A DNA stretch of 7,500 bases from an uncultured Eubacteriales bacterium (GCA_900555875.1 USNB01000058.1:1-7500); one strand, 5' to 3'. Counted from the first letter of the stretch, positions 1 to 5,624 are shown. Notes: generated by a model from the sequence alone, not told the origin. Numbers and translations: made by a program.

Positions 1-225
1 TACCCACTTGGCCTCGGGACCGTCGGCGACGCCCGTCTCCGTGTTGTACGTCGCACCCGACTCGCCCCTTACTTCCGTGCCTTCGCCGAGCGCCGCATCT
101 TCTGCCTCGAACGTATACTCGCCCCCGCCGCATCCGGCAAAAGCCGCCGTCGCAAAAACCGTCACCGCGATAAGAAGGACTAAAACAAGTCCTGCGGATA
201 CCTTCTTCACACCTGTCATTTTCAT
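1..225 (-). CDS. Secreted lipoprotein with CBM6/35-like start (partial, N-terminal 75 residues)
   Basis: The ATG at 225 opens a frame that runs off the left edge of the window after 75 codons, so the C-terminal part is missing. The start is supported by GGAG at 235-232, 6 nt upstream. A second in-frame ATG at 219 would leave 12 nt and is less likely. Residues 1-32 form a lipoprotein signal peptide: lysines at positions 2, 7 and 8, a hydrophobic core at about 11-30, then a lipobox-like F29-A30-G31-C32. Cys32 is the predicted lipidated residue, and F at -3 is less usual than L. A Gly-rich linker follows, and then YTFEAEDAAL (37-46), which resembles the first strand of family 6/35 carbohydrate-binding modules (F/Y-E-A-E). 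I infer an extracellular, membrane-anchored carbohydrate-binding or glycan-degrading protein. The catalytic part, if any, is outside the window. It lies downstream of the esterase gene but has its own promoter. Confidence 0.8.
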   Translation of the reverse strand, partial: MKMTGVKKVSAGLVLVLLIAVTVFATAAFAGCGGGEYTFEAEDAALGEGTEVRGESGATYNTETGVADGPEAKWV

Positions 226-241
226 GATCTTCTCCTTTTTT

Positions 242-278
242 AAAAAAAATTTCCTGCCCGGTCGTTCCGAGCAGGAAA
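242..278 (-). terminator. Intrinsic terminator of the esterase gene
   Basis: Read on the minus strand, TTTCCTGCTCGG (278-267) pairs with CCGGGCAGGAAA (261-250) in a 12-bp stem with one T-G wobble. The loop is AACGA and an unbroken run of eight T follows (249-242). It sits 87 bp after the esterase stop codon and just before the SD of the next lipoprotein gene. The -10 box of that gene's promoter abuts the 5' arm, so terminator and promoter are merged. Confidence 0.88.
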
Positions 279-307
279 ATAATAATACATAAGCATGCGC
301 TTTTCAA
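279..307 (-). promoter_or_regulatory. Sigma-A type promoter of the CBM-like lipoprotein gene
   Basis: The -35 box is TTGAAA (307-302), the spacer is exactly 17 nt, and the -10 box is TATTAT (284-279). A start at the purine G272, 7 nt after the -10 box, would give a leader of about 47 nt. That transcript would begin inside the 5' arm of the preceding terminator. A pair of LytTR-like half-sites lies 9 bp upstream of the -35 box. Confidence 0.72.
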
Positions 308-316
308 TAGCGTCTG

Positions 317-346
317 CCTAAACTCGCGTTACATTTCCCAAACTTG
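317..346 (-). promoter_or_regulatory. Putative LytTR-type tandem operator upstream of the CBM-like lipoprotein gene
   Basis: On the minus strand, CAAGTTTGGG (346-337) and CGAGTTTAGG (326-317) form a direct repeat with 8 of 10 matches and a period of exactly 20 bp. Both fit NAAGTTTRGG (9/9 and 8/9 constrained positions). This agrees with the LytTR consensus [TA][AC][CA]GTTN[AG][TG] except at the first base (and the second base of the proximal site). The proximal repeat ends 9 bp before the -35 box, the same distance as at the esterase promoter. The regulator encoded at 4006-3191 is the natural candidate ligand; this is inference. Confidence 0.55.
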
Positions 347-364
347 AAGGGATATAATGTTGGT

Positions 365-1831
365 TTAAGCTGCAGACGTTTTGGATATCGAAGCCATCCA
401 CTCCCAGATATTACCTTCTTCTGTGCAGTTGGCGGACGTAAGATAGTTATCCGTGCTCGTCACGCTGCCTCCGGATATCGTGACGTTCGGCAGGTCGGCT
501 GCCGCCTCGGCATTGTCGAAATACGTGTTGACCTCATCGTTGAACAGATATATCCACACCCAGTGCCCCATATAGCAGCCCTCTGCGGCTCCCCAGGACC
601 ATGCCGGATCGGGATCGTCGGTGCCGCGTACGTGATCCGTCAGCGTTAAGCGTATATTTTCCGCGCCCGCTTCGAGCAGCCTGTAGTATGTGGGTATCGA
701 AGTCGTAAGCGGATCGACAGTGGTGTCGTCCTCCGAATGGACGAACCATATATCGTACTCGGATATGCTATCTATCATCTCGTCGGATATGTTGCCGTTC
801 ATGTATGCCTCGCATATGGGATAGTATGCAGCGAAGTAATCGCCGTGCTCGAACATCATGTTCATGGTCATATATCCGCCGTTGGAACAACCGCCGAGGT
901 ATATCCTGTCCGTGTCCACATCCGGATTGTTTTGGACATAGTCGGTTATCGCAGCGAACAACGCGTCGGTGTAATAGGACGTCTGCGGTTCGCCCGTTAC
1001 CTCGCTGTTCATGCTTCCGGCACCGTCGGCATCCATCCACATCGTGGGCGTCTGTATCGCGAGCACATATGCTCCCGCGCAGTCTTCGCTCGTGAAGTAA
1101 CTCTGTATCTCATCGCGGGCGAGCGCGGTCACCTCGTTGCCGAGGAGCGCGATCTCAACGTCCGTCCCGCCTTCGCCCATGCCGTGCAGCCATATGACGA
1201 GAGGATCCTTCGCTCCGTCGTCTGCCGCGCCGTCGGGAGCGAAGTATGCGCGAGTAAGTTCGATCTCGTCGTATGAGAAAATGTCCTTTTCGAAAACGTC
1301 GGTATCCGGGCTGCGCATGTCCTCGCGCGTGAACGTAAACGACTTGCTGCCCGAACTTACCGTTTCGCCGCCCACGGTAACGGACTTGCCCGACGCAAGA
1401 GAGACGCTGTACGATATGCTCTCCGACCAATCATTCTGCTGGGTCTCCATATCGTACGTGAACGGCGAGGCTTCGTTATACCTCGTTTCCATTTCGAGCG
1501 TAAGGTACTCCGAATCTCCCGAGACCTCCATACCGCTCGCGTCCGACGCATACGCCTTCGTCACCGTGCGCGTCGTGCCTCCCGCTTTTACGGTAAATGT
1601 GCTCACATCCGCTCCGCCGACCGATCCGGAAAATTCTATCGTGAGTTTCGGTACGCCCGGCCCCCATTCGTACCCTCTCACCTCCGGCTGTGCGGACAGA
1701 ATGACCTCGCTCAGGCTCTTCCCCGTTTCCGGCGGCTCTTCATCTCCGCATGCCGTGAGAGCAGCTGCGGCGCCCACGATGAACGCGGCCGCGATAACGA
1801 ACGCCGCGACCTTCAAAACGATCTTCTGCAT
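365..1831 (-). CDS. Surface lipoprotein esterase, EstA-like (Ig-like domain + alpha/beta-hydrolase)
   Basis: This 488-residue lipoprotein starts at an ATG preceded by AAGGAGG (1846-1840), 8 nt upstream. Residues 1-28 are a signal peptide with a classical lipobox, L25-T26-A27-C28. Residues 46-175 look like the N-terminal Ig-like domain of Thermotoga EstA-type esterases, with VRGYEWGPGVPKL early and SPFTYD near 122-127. Residues about 190-435 are an alpha/beta-hydrolase domain. It has an oxyanion-type HGMGEGG (216-222), the nucleophile elbow G314-C-S316-N-G318, a probable acid Asp369 in HSEDDTTVD, and a probable catalytic His423 in MGHWVW. The family hydrolyses carboxyl esters; related proteins act on short-chain, feruloyl or acetyl esters of polysaccharides. 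The real substrate cannot be read from the sequence. It should be anchored to the outer face of the membrane. It has its own promoter and terminator, and an operator-like repeat shared with the next lipoprotein gene. Confidence 0.9.
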   Translation of the reverse strand: MQKIVLKVAAFVIAAAFIVGAAAALTACGDEEPPETGKSLSEVILSAQPEVRGYEWGPGVPKLTIEFSGSVGGADVSTFTVKAGGTTRTVTKAYASDASGMEVSGDSEYLTLEMETRYNEASPFTYDMETQQNDWSESISYSVSLASGKSVTVGGETVSSGSKSFTFTREDMRSPDTDVFEKDIFSYDEIELTRAYFAPDGAADDGAKDPLVIWLHGMGEGGTDVEIALLGNEVTALARDEIQSYFTSEDCAGAYVLAIQTPTMWMDADGAGSMNSEVTGEPQTSYYTDALFAAITDYVQNNPDVDTDRIYLGGCSNGGYMTMNMMFEHGDYFAAYYPICEAYMNGNISDEMIDSISEYDIWFVHSEDDTTVDPLTTSIPTYYRLLEAGAENIRLTLTDHVRGTDDPDPAWSWGAAEGCYMGHWVWIYLFNDEVNTYFDNAEAAADLPNVTISGGSVTSTDNYLTSANCTEEGNIWEWMASISKTSAA

Positions 1832-1877
1832 ATTTTAATCCTCCTTTTATTTCACGCGCATCCCGCGCACACGAATA

Positions 1878-1906
1878 AAAGTAAATGAAAGAACGGCTCC
1901 TGTCAA
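1878..1906 (-). promoter_or_regulatory. Promoter of the esterase gene
   Basis: A perfect -35 box TTGACA (1906-1901) is followed by a 17-nt spacer and a weak -10 box TACTTT (1883-1878), which keeps T1, A2 and T6 of TATAAT. The predicted start is near 1871, giving a leader of about 40 nt. A poor -10 box with a LytTR-like site just upstream fits an activator-dependent promoter. The -35 box lies wholly inside the loop of the kinase-operon terminator. Confidence 0.6.
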
Positions 1907-1915
1907 TGGAGCCGT
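1893..1915 (-). terminator. Intrinsic terminator of the regulator/kinase operon
   Basis: On the minus strand ACGGCTCC (1915-1908) and GGAGCCGT (1900-1893) form a perfect 8-bp stem around the loop ATTGACA. A T-rich but interrupted tail follows (TCTTTCATTTACTTTTATT). It lies 35 bp after the kinase stop codon. Because the U-tract is imperfect, termination may be partial, allowing some read-through into the esterase gene. Confidence 0.7.
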
Positions 1916-1945
1916 CCCAAACTTATCTTTATTTGCTTAAAATTA
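1916..1945 (-). promoter_or_regulatory. Putative LytTR-type tandem operator upstream of the esterase gene
   Basis: On the minus strand the proximal half-site TAAGTTTGGG (1925-1916) matches the LytTR consensus [TA][AC][CA]GTTN[AG][TG] at every position. It shares the 9-mer AAGTTTGGG with the site at 346-337. A weaker half-site TAATTTTAAG (1945-1936) lies exactly 20 bp further upstream. The proximal site ends 9 bp before the -35 box, as at the downstream lipoprotein promoter. Confidence 0.55.
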
Positions 1946-1950
1946 TCCGC

Positions 1951-3291
1951 TTATCCGTGCAAAGCGAATGCTATCCGCAAACGGAACACCCCGCCGCGCG
2001 CCGATATATCCATATCTCCTCCGTAAGTGCGCACTATCATGCGCACGCTCTTCATACCGAATCCGTGATCCTCGGTATTGGCATGCGTGGTCAAAGGCAG
2101 GCCGTTCTCAAAGTGCAGTTCTCCTTCATAATGATTATCCTCGGACACGATCAGCATATCCGCCACGCGGCGAACGGAGAAATTGATGTATTTTAAGTCC
2201 GGAGATATCACCTTGCGCACGGCATCGCGCGCATTCTCGAGGATATTGCCGAAGAGCGAATATATATCTGACGGCGACATGAACGACAGCCCTTCCGCGT
2301 CTGCAGCGCACATCAGCCGTATGCCGGCATTCTCACAGAAGAGTATCTGTTCGGACAGCACTATGTCGAGCGTGCCGTTGCCCGTCTCTATATGCGAATC
2401 GTATACGTTTATCGCCCGTTCCACCTGTTCCAGCTCGCGCGCGCTCACTTCGCCGCTCTGCCGCATTTCGCGCAGACGGTGACGGAGATCGTGGCATTTT
2501 ATATTGATCAGCTCTATGCTCTCCTTTGTCAGCGCATATTGCGTCTTTTCTTTCTCGAGCAGGCCCCTGATTATCGCGATCTCATGCCTGTCCTTGCCGC
2601 GTTCCAGCATGCCCGACTGCGTAAGCAGAACGAACACGCAGAACAACGCAATGAATGCCATACATGATATATACAGCGGCATGACCCATTGCGCATATGT
2701 ATTGCACACCGAGCAGAACACGATACACACCGCTAACGCGCATACGGATACCGCGAGTATGTGACTGTTATACAGCACGTCGGTACGCAGGCGCGCATAC
2801 CGTCTGCCGAAGAGCAGGAATATTACGGGATATACCATCAGGCATGCCGCCGCATTGAATGCATTGGCAAAAGACCCGATATCGAACGTCTCCTGTACGG
2901 AAAAGAACCAGCCGCTCCCCCAGCACGCCATCCAAAAGACCCCGAATAGTGCGTACGTGAGGTTCTGCATGGCATATGCGGAAATACCGCGGAAAAGCAA
3001 ATGAAGGAACAGAGCGTCAAAGCATATCTTCTCCAATGCCACCGTCATGGCAAATATGCAGACATACATCACTGTACCCGATAGCACGGGAACGCCAGCG
3101 ATAAATACCGCCGGGACGCACATCAAAAATACTGCGGCTGCTCCCGCGGCAAGCGCGGCAGCGACTCTCACGGGGAAAAGCGCTCGACGCTTAAGTCCCG
3201 CGCAGAATGTCGCCTCGGCGACCGTTATCTGCATAAAGAAGGGAAGATATTGGTAAACGAACAGATTTATACATATCAGAAGATCGGGCAT
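1951..3291 (-). CDS. AgrC-like sensor histidine kinase (GHKL ATPase, HPK10 type)
   Basis: This 446-residue membrane kinase pairs with the response regulator just upstream. Residues 1-225 are hydrophobic, with about six or seven membrane segments (roughly 3-22, 42-65, 68-88, 108-130, 145-163, 178-197, 203-224). This is the polytopic sensor layout of AgrC/ComD-type kinases. A linker helix (228-262) leads to the phosphoacceptor region IKCHDLRHRLREM with His267. The ATPase domain shows an N-box (NILENARDAV, Asn349 and Asn353) and a G-box (DHGFGMKSVRMIV, 409-421). Kinases of this class phosphorylate LytTR regulators in response to extracellular signals, often peptides. No peptide gene is seen here. 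The ATG at 3291 is kept because TM1 depends on it. Its only SD is the G-run at 3308-3300, 8 nt upstream, which could pair with the anti-SD through a G-U wobble. The first 101 bp overlap the regulator frame as sequenced. A terminator follows. Confidence 0.9.
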   Translation of the reverse strand: MPDLLICINLFVYQYLPFFMQITVAEATFCAGLKRRALFPVRVAAALAAGAAAVFLMCVPAVFIAGVPVLSGTVMYVCIFAMTVALEKICFDALFLHLLFRGISAYAMQNLTYALFGVFWMACWGSGWFFSVQETFDIGSFANAFNAAACLMVYPVIFLLFGRRYARLRTDVLYNSHILAVSVCALAVCIVFCSVCNTYAQWVMPLYISCMAFIALFCVFVLLTQSGMLERGKDRHEIAIIRGLLEKEKTQYALTKESIELINIKCHDLRHRLREMRQSGEVSARELEQVERAINVYDSHIETGNGTLDIVLSEQILFCENAGIRLMCAADAEGLSFMSPSDIYSLFGNILENARDAVRKVISPDLKYINFSVRRVADMLIVSEDNHYEGELHFENGLPLTTHANTEDHGFGMKSVRMIVRTYGGDMDISARGGVFRLRIAFALHG

Positions 3292-4006
3292 ATCGCTTAC
3301 CCCCCCCCTCGTACCATTCCATGAGCTTCCTCATGAACTCGCGCCGCTTGGGATGAGATATCATCAGCTCGTCGTTTTCCGTCCTGAGCGTATGACCTTT
3401 GACGGACACTATGTGCCGCGGGTTCACGAGAAAGCAGGAATTGCAACGTAAAAATCCGCACGGCGCGAGCTGTTTCTCCGCTGCCGTAAGGCTGCCTCCC
3501 GTTTCGATTATACCGCCGACAGTATGATATCGCAGTCTGTGCCCCATCACTTCAACGTACACGATGTTCTTCGGCGAAAGGCGATGGAAACCGTTGGCAA
3601 GCGGCACGACCAGTTCCATTTCCGAATTCGCTCTCCACTGCGCTATGGCTTTATCCGTTTTCTGTTTGAAGTCGGAATAGATGACGGGCTTTACCATGAA
3701 CGCCGCCGCATTCACGTCGTATCCCTGACGGGCATACTGCATCATGTTCGTAACGAATATGAGAGAGACTACTTCATCCGTCTCTCTCAGCTTTGCAGCC
3801 GCACTTATGCCGTTCATTCCGCCCAGCTCGATATCCATGTATATCACCGAATATCCCGGCCTATACTCGGATAAAAATCGTTCGGCATCCGAATAACGCA
3901 CCGCTTCGATCTCTACGCCCGTTTCGGAGGCATACCTGTCTATAAACCCGCGCAGATGCTTAGCGTATCTGTCATCGTCCTCCACCACAGCGACCTTTAT
4001 CTTCAT
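3191..4006 (-). CDS. LytTR-family response regulator (AgrA-like)
   Basis: This 271-residue protein starts at an ATG with a strong SD (AAGGAGG, 4020-4014; 7-nt spacer). The receiver domain (1-120) has the acidic pocket E9/D10/D11, phosphoacceptor Asp58 in YMDIELGGMNG, T86 and K106 in VKPV. A LytTR DNA-binding domain spans about 131-235, with NIVYVEVMGHRLRYHTVGG and FLRCNSCFLVNP typical of the fold. LytTR proteins usually stop a few residues after this point. Here the frame instead continues through a G9 run for 35 residues (KRYARSSDMYK...) that overlap the kinase gene in another frame and resemble nothing. One extra G would give EGGG-stop, a 236-residue protein, with the kinase ATG 5 nt later. 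I think that is the ancestral or true form. It is the first gene of a two-gene operon with a consensus promoter and its own LytTR-like operator, which implies autoregulation. Confidence 0.9.
   Translation of the reverse strand: MKIKVAVVEDDDRYAKHLRGFIDRYASETGVEIEAVRYSDAERFLSEYRPGYSVIYMDIELGGMNGISAAAKLRETDEVVSLIFVTNMMQYARQGYDVNAAAFMVKPVIYSDFKQKTDKAIAQWRANSEMELVVPLANGFHRLSPKNIVYVEVMGHRLRYHTVGGIIETGGSLTAAEKQLAPCGFLRCNSCFLVNPRHIVSVKGHTLRTENDELMISHPKRREFMRKLMEWYEGGGKRYARSSDMYKSVRLPISSLLYADNGRRGDILRGT
3300..3308 (-). repeat. G9 homopolymer at the regulator/kinase junction
   Basis: Nine consecutive G on the coding strand directly follow the GA of the Glu233 codon of the regulator. Run length decides the regulator's end. 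G9 as sequenced gives a 271-residue overlapping form. G10 gives EGGG then TAA, a 236-residue form. G8 puts the regulator in frame with the kinase ATG, so the two would fuse. The run also occupies the SD position for the kinase start at 3291. It may be a slippage site or an assembly error. Confidence 0.85.
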
Positions 4007-4095
4007 ACGTTCCCCTCCTTTTATTTAATATGCCCGTACCCGTATGCGATGTGCCCTTTGTTTTACGCGCTCACCATCGTTTCGCTCCTTTGTTG
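4007..4095 (-). other. 5' leader of the regulator/kinase operon
   Basis: This is the predicted untranslated leader, about 83 nt if transcription starts near A4089. It contains a GGAG (4088-4085) almost at the 5' end followed by a four-codon mini-ORF (4077-4063, M-V-S-A-stop). A tandem hexamer, TACGGG twice on the minus strand, lies at 4044-4033. The regulator's own SD is at 4020-4014. I see no convincing riboswitch or attenuator fold. Confidence 0.45.
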
Positions 4096-4124
4096 ATTAT
4101 AACACGGTCCGGAAGTTTTGTCAA
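4096..4124 (-). promoter_or_regulatory. Perfect-consensus sigma-A promoter of the regulator/kinase operon
   Basis: The -35 box is TTGACA (4124-4119), the spacer is 17 nt, and the -10 box is TATAAT (4101-4096), preceded by an extended -10 TG with one intervening base (TGT-TATAAT). Both boxes match the consensus exactly. Predicted start is at A4091-4089. A tandem LytTR-like site lies 20 bp upstream of the -35 box. Confidence 0.9.
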
Positions 4125-4144
4125 TATCGGTCGGCCGCCCGTTG

Positions 4145-4174
4145 CCTAATCTTTCGTATTTTTGCGTAATCTTT
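4145..4174 (-). promoter_or_regulatory. Putative LytTR-type tandem operator of the regulator promoter
   Basis: On the minus strand AAAGATTACG (4174-4165) and AAAGATTAGG (4154-4145) form a direct repeat with a 20-bp period. The identity extends 3 nt further into GCAA, making a 13-bp repeat with one mismatch (positions 4162-4174 and 4142-4154). The proximal copy fits NAAGTTTRGG at 8/9 constrained positions and the distal at 7/9. It starts 20 bp upstream of the -35 box, 11 bp further than at the two lipoprotein promoters, which is close to one helical turn. Confidence 0.55.
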
Positions 4175-4282
4175 TATCCGACAAGCGGCTCATCCACGTT
4201 CATAACGACGCATGCGGAGCAAAGGCGCTGCCTCTCCGCGGCAAAAAGCTCTCTTTCCGTACTGCCATCGCCGCATGACACG
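4175..4282. other. Gene-free spacer between tuf terminator and regulator operator
   Basis: I see no gene, strong promoter or convincing hairpin here. A 28-codon minus-strand frame (4276-4190) lacks any SD and any promoter between it and the tuf terminator, so I do not call it. Confidence 0.5.
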
Positions 4283-4311
4283 AAAAAAGCGGGGCGCAAG
4301 CGCCCCGCTTT
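4283..4311 (-). terminator. Strong intrinsic terminator of the fusA-tuf operon
   Basis: On the minus strand AAAGCGGGGCG (4311-4301) pairs perfectly with CGCCCCGCTTT (4296-4286) around the tetraloop CTTG. The T-run covers 4288-4283, partly within the stem. It lies 16 bp after the tuf stop codon. The GC-rich 11-bp stem predicts very efficient termination, which isolates the regulator operon from ribosomal-operon transcription. Confidence 0.95.
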
Positions 4312-4327
4312 CAAAGCATAGCTTAAA

Positions 4328-5527
4328 TTATTTGATGATCTTGGACACGACGCCGGAACCGATCGTGCGGCCGCCCTCACGGATAGCGAAACGAAGCTTG
4401 TCCTCCATCGCAACGGGAGCGATGAGCTGGACCTTGATCGTCACGTTGTCGCCGGGCATAGCCATTTCTCTGCCGTCTGCGAACTCGATCGTACCGGTAA
4501 CGTCCGTCGTTCTGAAGTAGAACTGAGGACGATAGCCCTTGAAGAACGGCGTCTTGCGGCCGCCCTCGTCTGCCTTAAGGACGTAGATCTGACCCTCGAA
4601 CTCGGTGTGAGGCGTAACGGTCTTCGGCTTAGCAAGGACCTGTCCGCGCTCGATATCCTTACGCTCGATACCGCGGAGAAGGATACCCGCGTTATCGCCC
4701 GCCTGAGCAAAGTCAAGCGACTTGCGGAACATCTCGATACCGGTAACGACGGAAGTCTGAGTGGGTTTGAGACCGACGATCTCGACGGGCTCCTGGATCT
4801 TTATCGTACCGCGCTCCACTCTGCCGGTTGCGACCGTGCCGCGGCCGGTGATCGTGAACACGTCCTCGACAGGCATAAGGAAAGGCTTGTCGAAATCGTG
4901 TACGGGGGTCGGGATATAATCGTCGACCGCATCCATAAGCTCGAATATGCACTTGCACTCGGGGCCGTCGACATTGCCTGCCTGAGCAGCTTCGAGAGCC
5001 TTGAGAGCGGAACCTCTGATGATGGGAGCGTCTTCGTCATAACCGTTGGACGAAAGAAGTTCGCGAAGCTCCATCTCGACGAGTTCGAGAAGCTCGGGAT
5101 CGTCCATCTGGTCGCACTTGTTGAGGAATACGACGATCTTGGGAACGCCGACCTGACGTGCGAGAAGGATGTGCTCCTTCGTCTGGGGCATCGCGCCGTC
5201 GGTAGCCGCGACAACGAGGATCGCGCCGTCCATCTGCGCCGCGCCGGTGATCATGTTCTTGACATAGTCCGCGTGGCCCGGGCAGTCGACGTGAGCGTAG
5301 TGACGCTTAGCCGTCTCGTACTCGACGTGAGCGGTGTTGATCGTGATGCCTCTTGCCTTCTCCTCGGGAGCCTTATCGATATCTTCGTATCTCATCTTCT
5401 GAGACAGGCCCTTCGCGGCGAGAGTCATGGTGATAGCTGCGGTAAGCGTGGTCTTACCGTGGTCTACGTGACCGATGGTGCCGATGTTTACGTGCGGCTT
5501 GCTGCGGTCGAATTTAGCCTTTGCCAT
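4328..5527 (-). CDS. tuf: Translation elongation factor Tu
   Basis: EF-Tu is the GTPase that delivers aminoacyl-tRNA to the ribosomal A site. The 399-residue product is full length. The GTP-binding motifs are all present: GHVDHGKT (19-26), RGITINTAH with the Mg-binding Thr62 (59-67), DCPGH with His85 (81-85), NKCD (136-139) and GSAL (172-175). Domain 2 begins near 215, with [14 protein letters not shown] typical of the barrel. Domain 3 contains [24 protein letters not shown] and ends in SGVVSKIIK. The position usually His in GGRHTPFF is Lys here. The start has GGAGG at 5541-5537, 9 nt upstream. It lies 97 bp downstream of fusA with no terminator between, as in str operons. It also has its own promoter, so it can be made both by read-through and independently. 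Identification is certain. Confidence 0.99.
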   Translation of the reverse strand: MAKAKFDRSKPHVNIGTIGHVDHGKTTLTAAITMTLAAKGLSQKMRYEDIDKAPEEKARGITINTAHVEYETAKRHYAHVDCPGHADYVKNMITGAAQMDGAILVVAATDGAMPQTKEHILLARQVGVPKIVVFLNKCDQMDDPELLELVEMELRELLSSNGYDEDAPIIRGSALKALEAAQAGNVDGPECKCIFELMDAVDDYIPTPVHDFDKPFLMPVEDVFTITGRGTVATGRVERGTIKIQEPVEIVGLKPTQTSVVTGIEMFRKSLDFAQAGDNAGILLRGIERKDIERGQVLAKPKTVTPHTEFEGQIYVLKADEGGRKTPFFKGYRPQFYFRTTDVTGTIEFADGREMAMPGDNVTIKVQLIAPVAMEDKLRFAIREGGRTIGSGVVSKIIK

Positions 5528-5565
5528 ATTTGTTTTCCTCCATTGAATTTACGTTTTGAATGGTA

Positions 5566-5605
5566 CTCTTTACATTATATATGAAAGTTTGGATTTTGTA
5601 AAGAG
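5566..5605. repeat. 8-bp perfect inverted repeat spanning the tuf promoter
   Basis: CTCTTTAC (plus strand, 5566-5573) and GTAAAGAG (5598-5605) are perfect reverse complements separated by 24 bp. One arm overlaps the -35 box and the other starts right after the -10 box, over the predicted start site. It could be an operator-like arrangement or chance in an AT-rich promoter. Confidence 0.6.
5574..5602 (-). promoter_or_regulatory. Internal promoter of tuf
   Basis: The -35 box is TTTACA (5602-5597, 5/6 match), the spacer is 17 nt, and the -10 box is TATAAT (5579-5574, perfect). The predicted start is near 5567, for a leader of about 40 nt before the tuf ATG. It sits in the fusA-tuf gap, allowing extra EF-Tu synthesis beyond fusA read-through. 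Confidence 0.85.
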
Positions 5606-5624
5606 TTTTAGGATATTTTTATTA

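Noticed and set aside
353..358. TATAAT on the plus strand
   Set aside because: No acceptable -35 box lies 16-18 bp upstream and no plus-strand gene follows. The region is better explained by the minus-strand operator and promoter.
1137..1838. 233-codon plus-strand open frame opposite the esterase gene
   Set aside because: It is antisense to a well-supported lipoprotein gene, with Ser/Pro-rich shadow composition and no translation signals.
4190..4276. 28-codon minus-strand Arg-rich frame, considered as a signal-peptide precursor for the AgrC-like kinase
   Set aside because: It has no SD, lies just after the tuf terminator with no promoter before it, and lacks the amphipathic leader and Cys/Ser ring region of AgrD peptides.
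4607..5584. 325-codon plus-strand open frame opposite tuf
   Set aside because: It is fully antisense to a certain EF-Tu gene and its composition mirrors the tuf codons. There is no SD, promoter or recognisable domain.
5584..5593. TCCAAACTTT in the tuf promoter spacer, similar to the complement of the LytTR-like half-site
   Set aside because: It is in the opposite orientation relative to the promoter and lies between -35 and -10. It has no good partner at 20 bp, so it is likely chance in AT-rich sequence.
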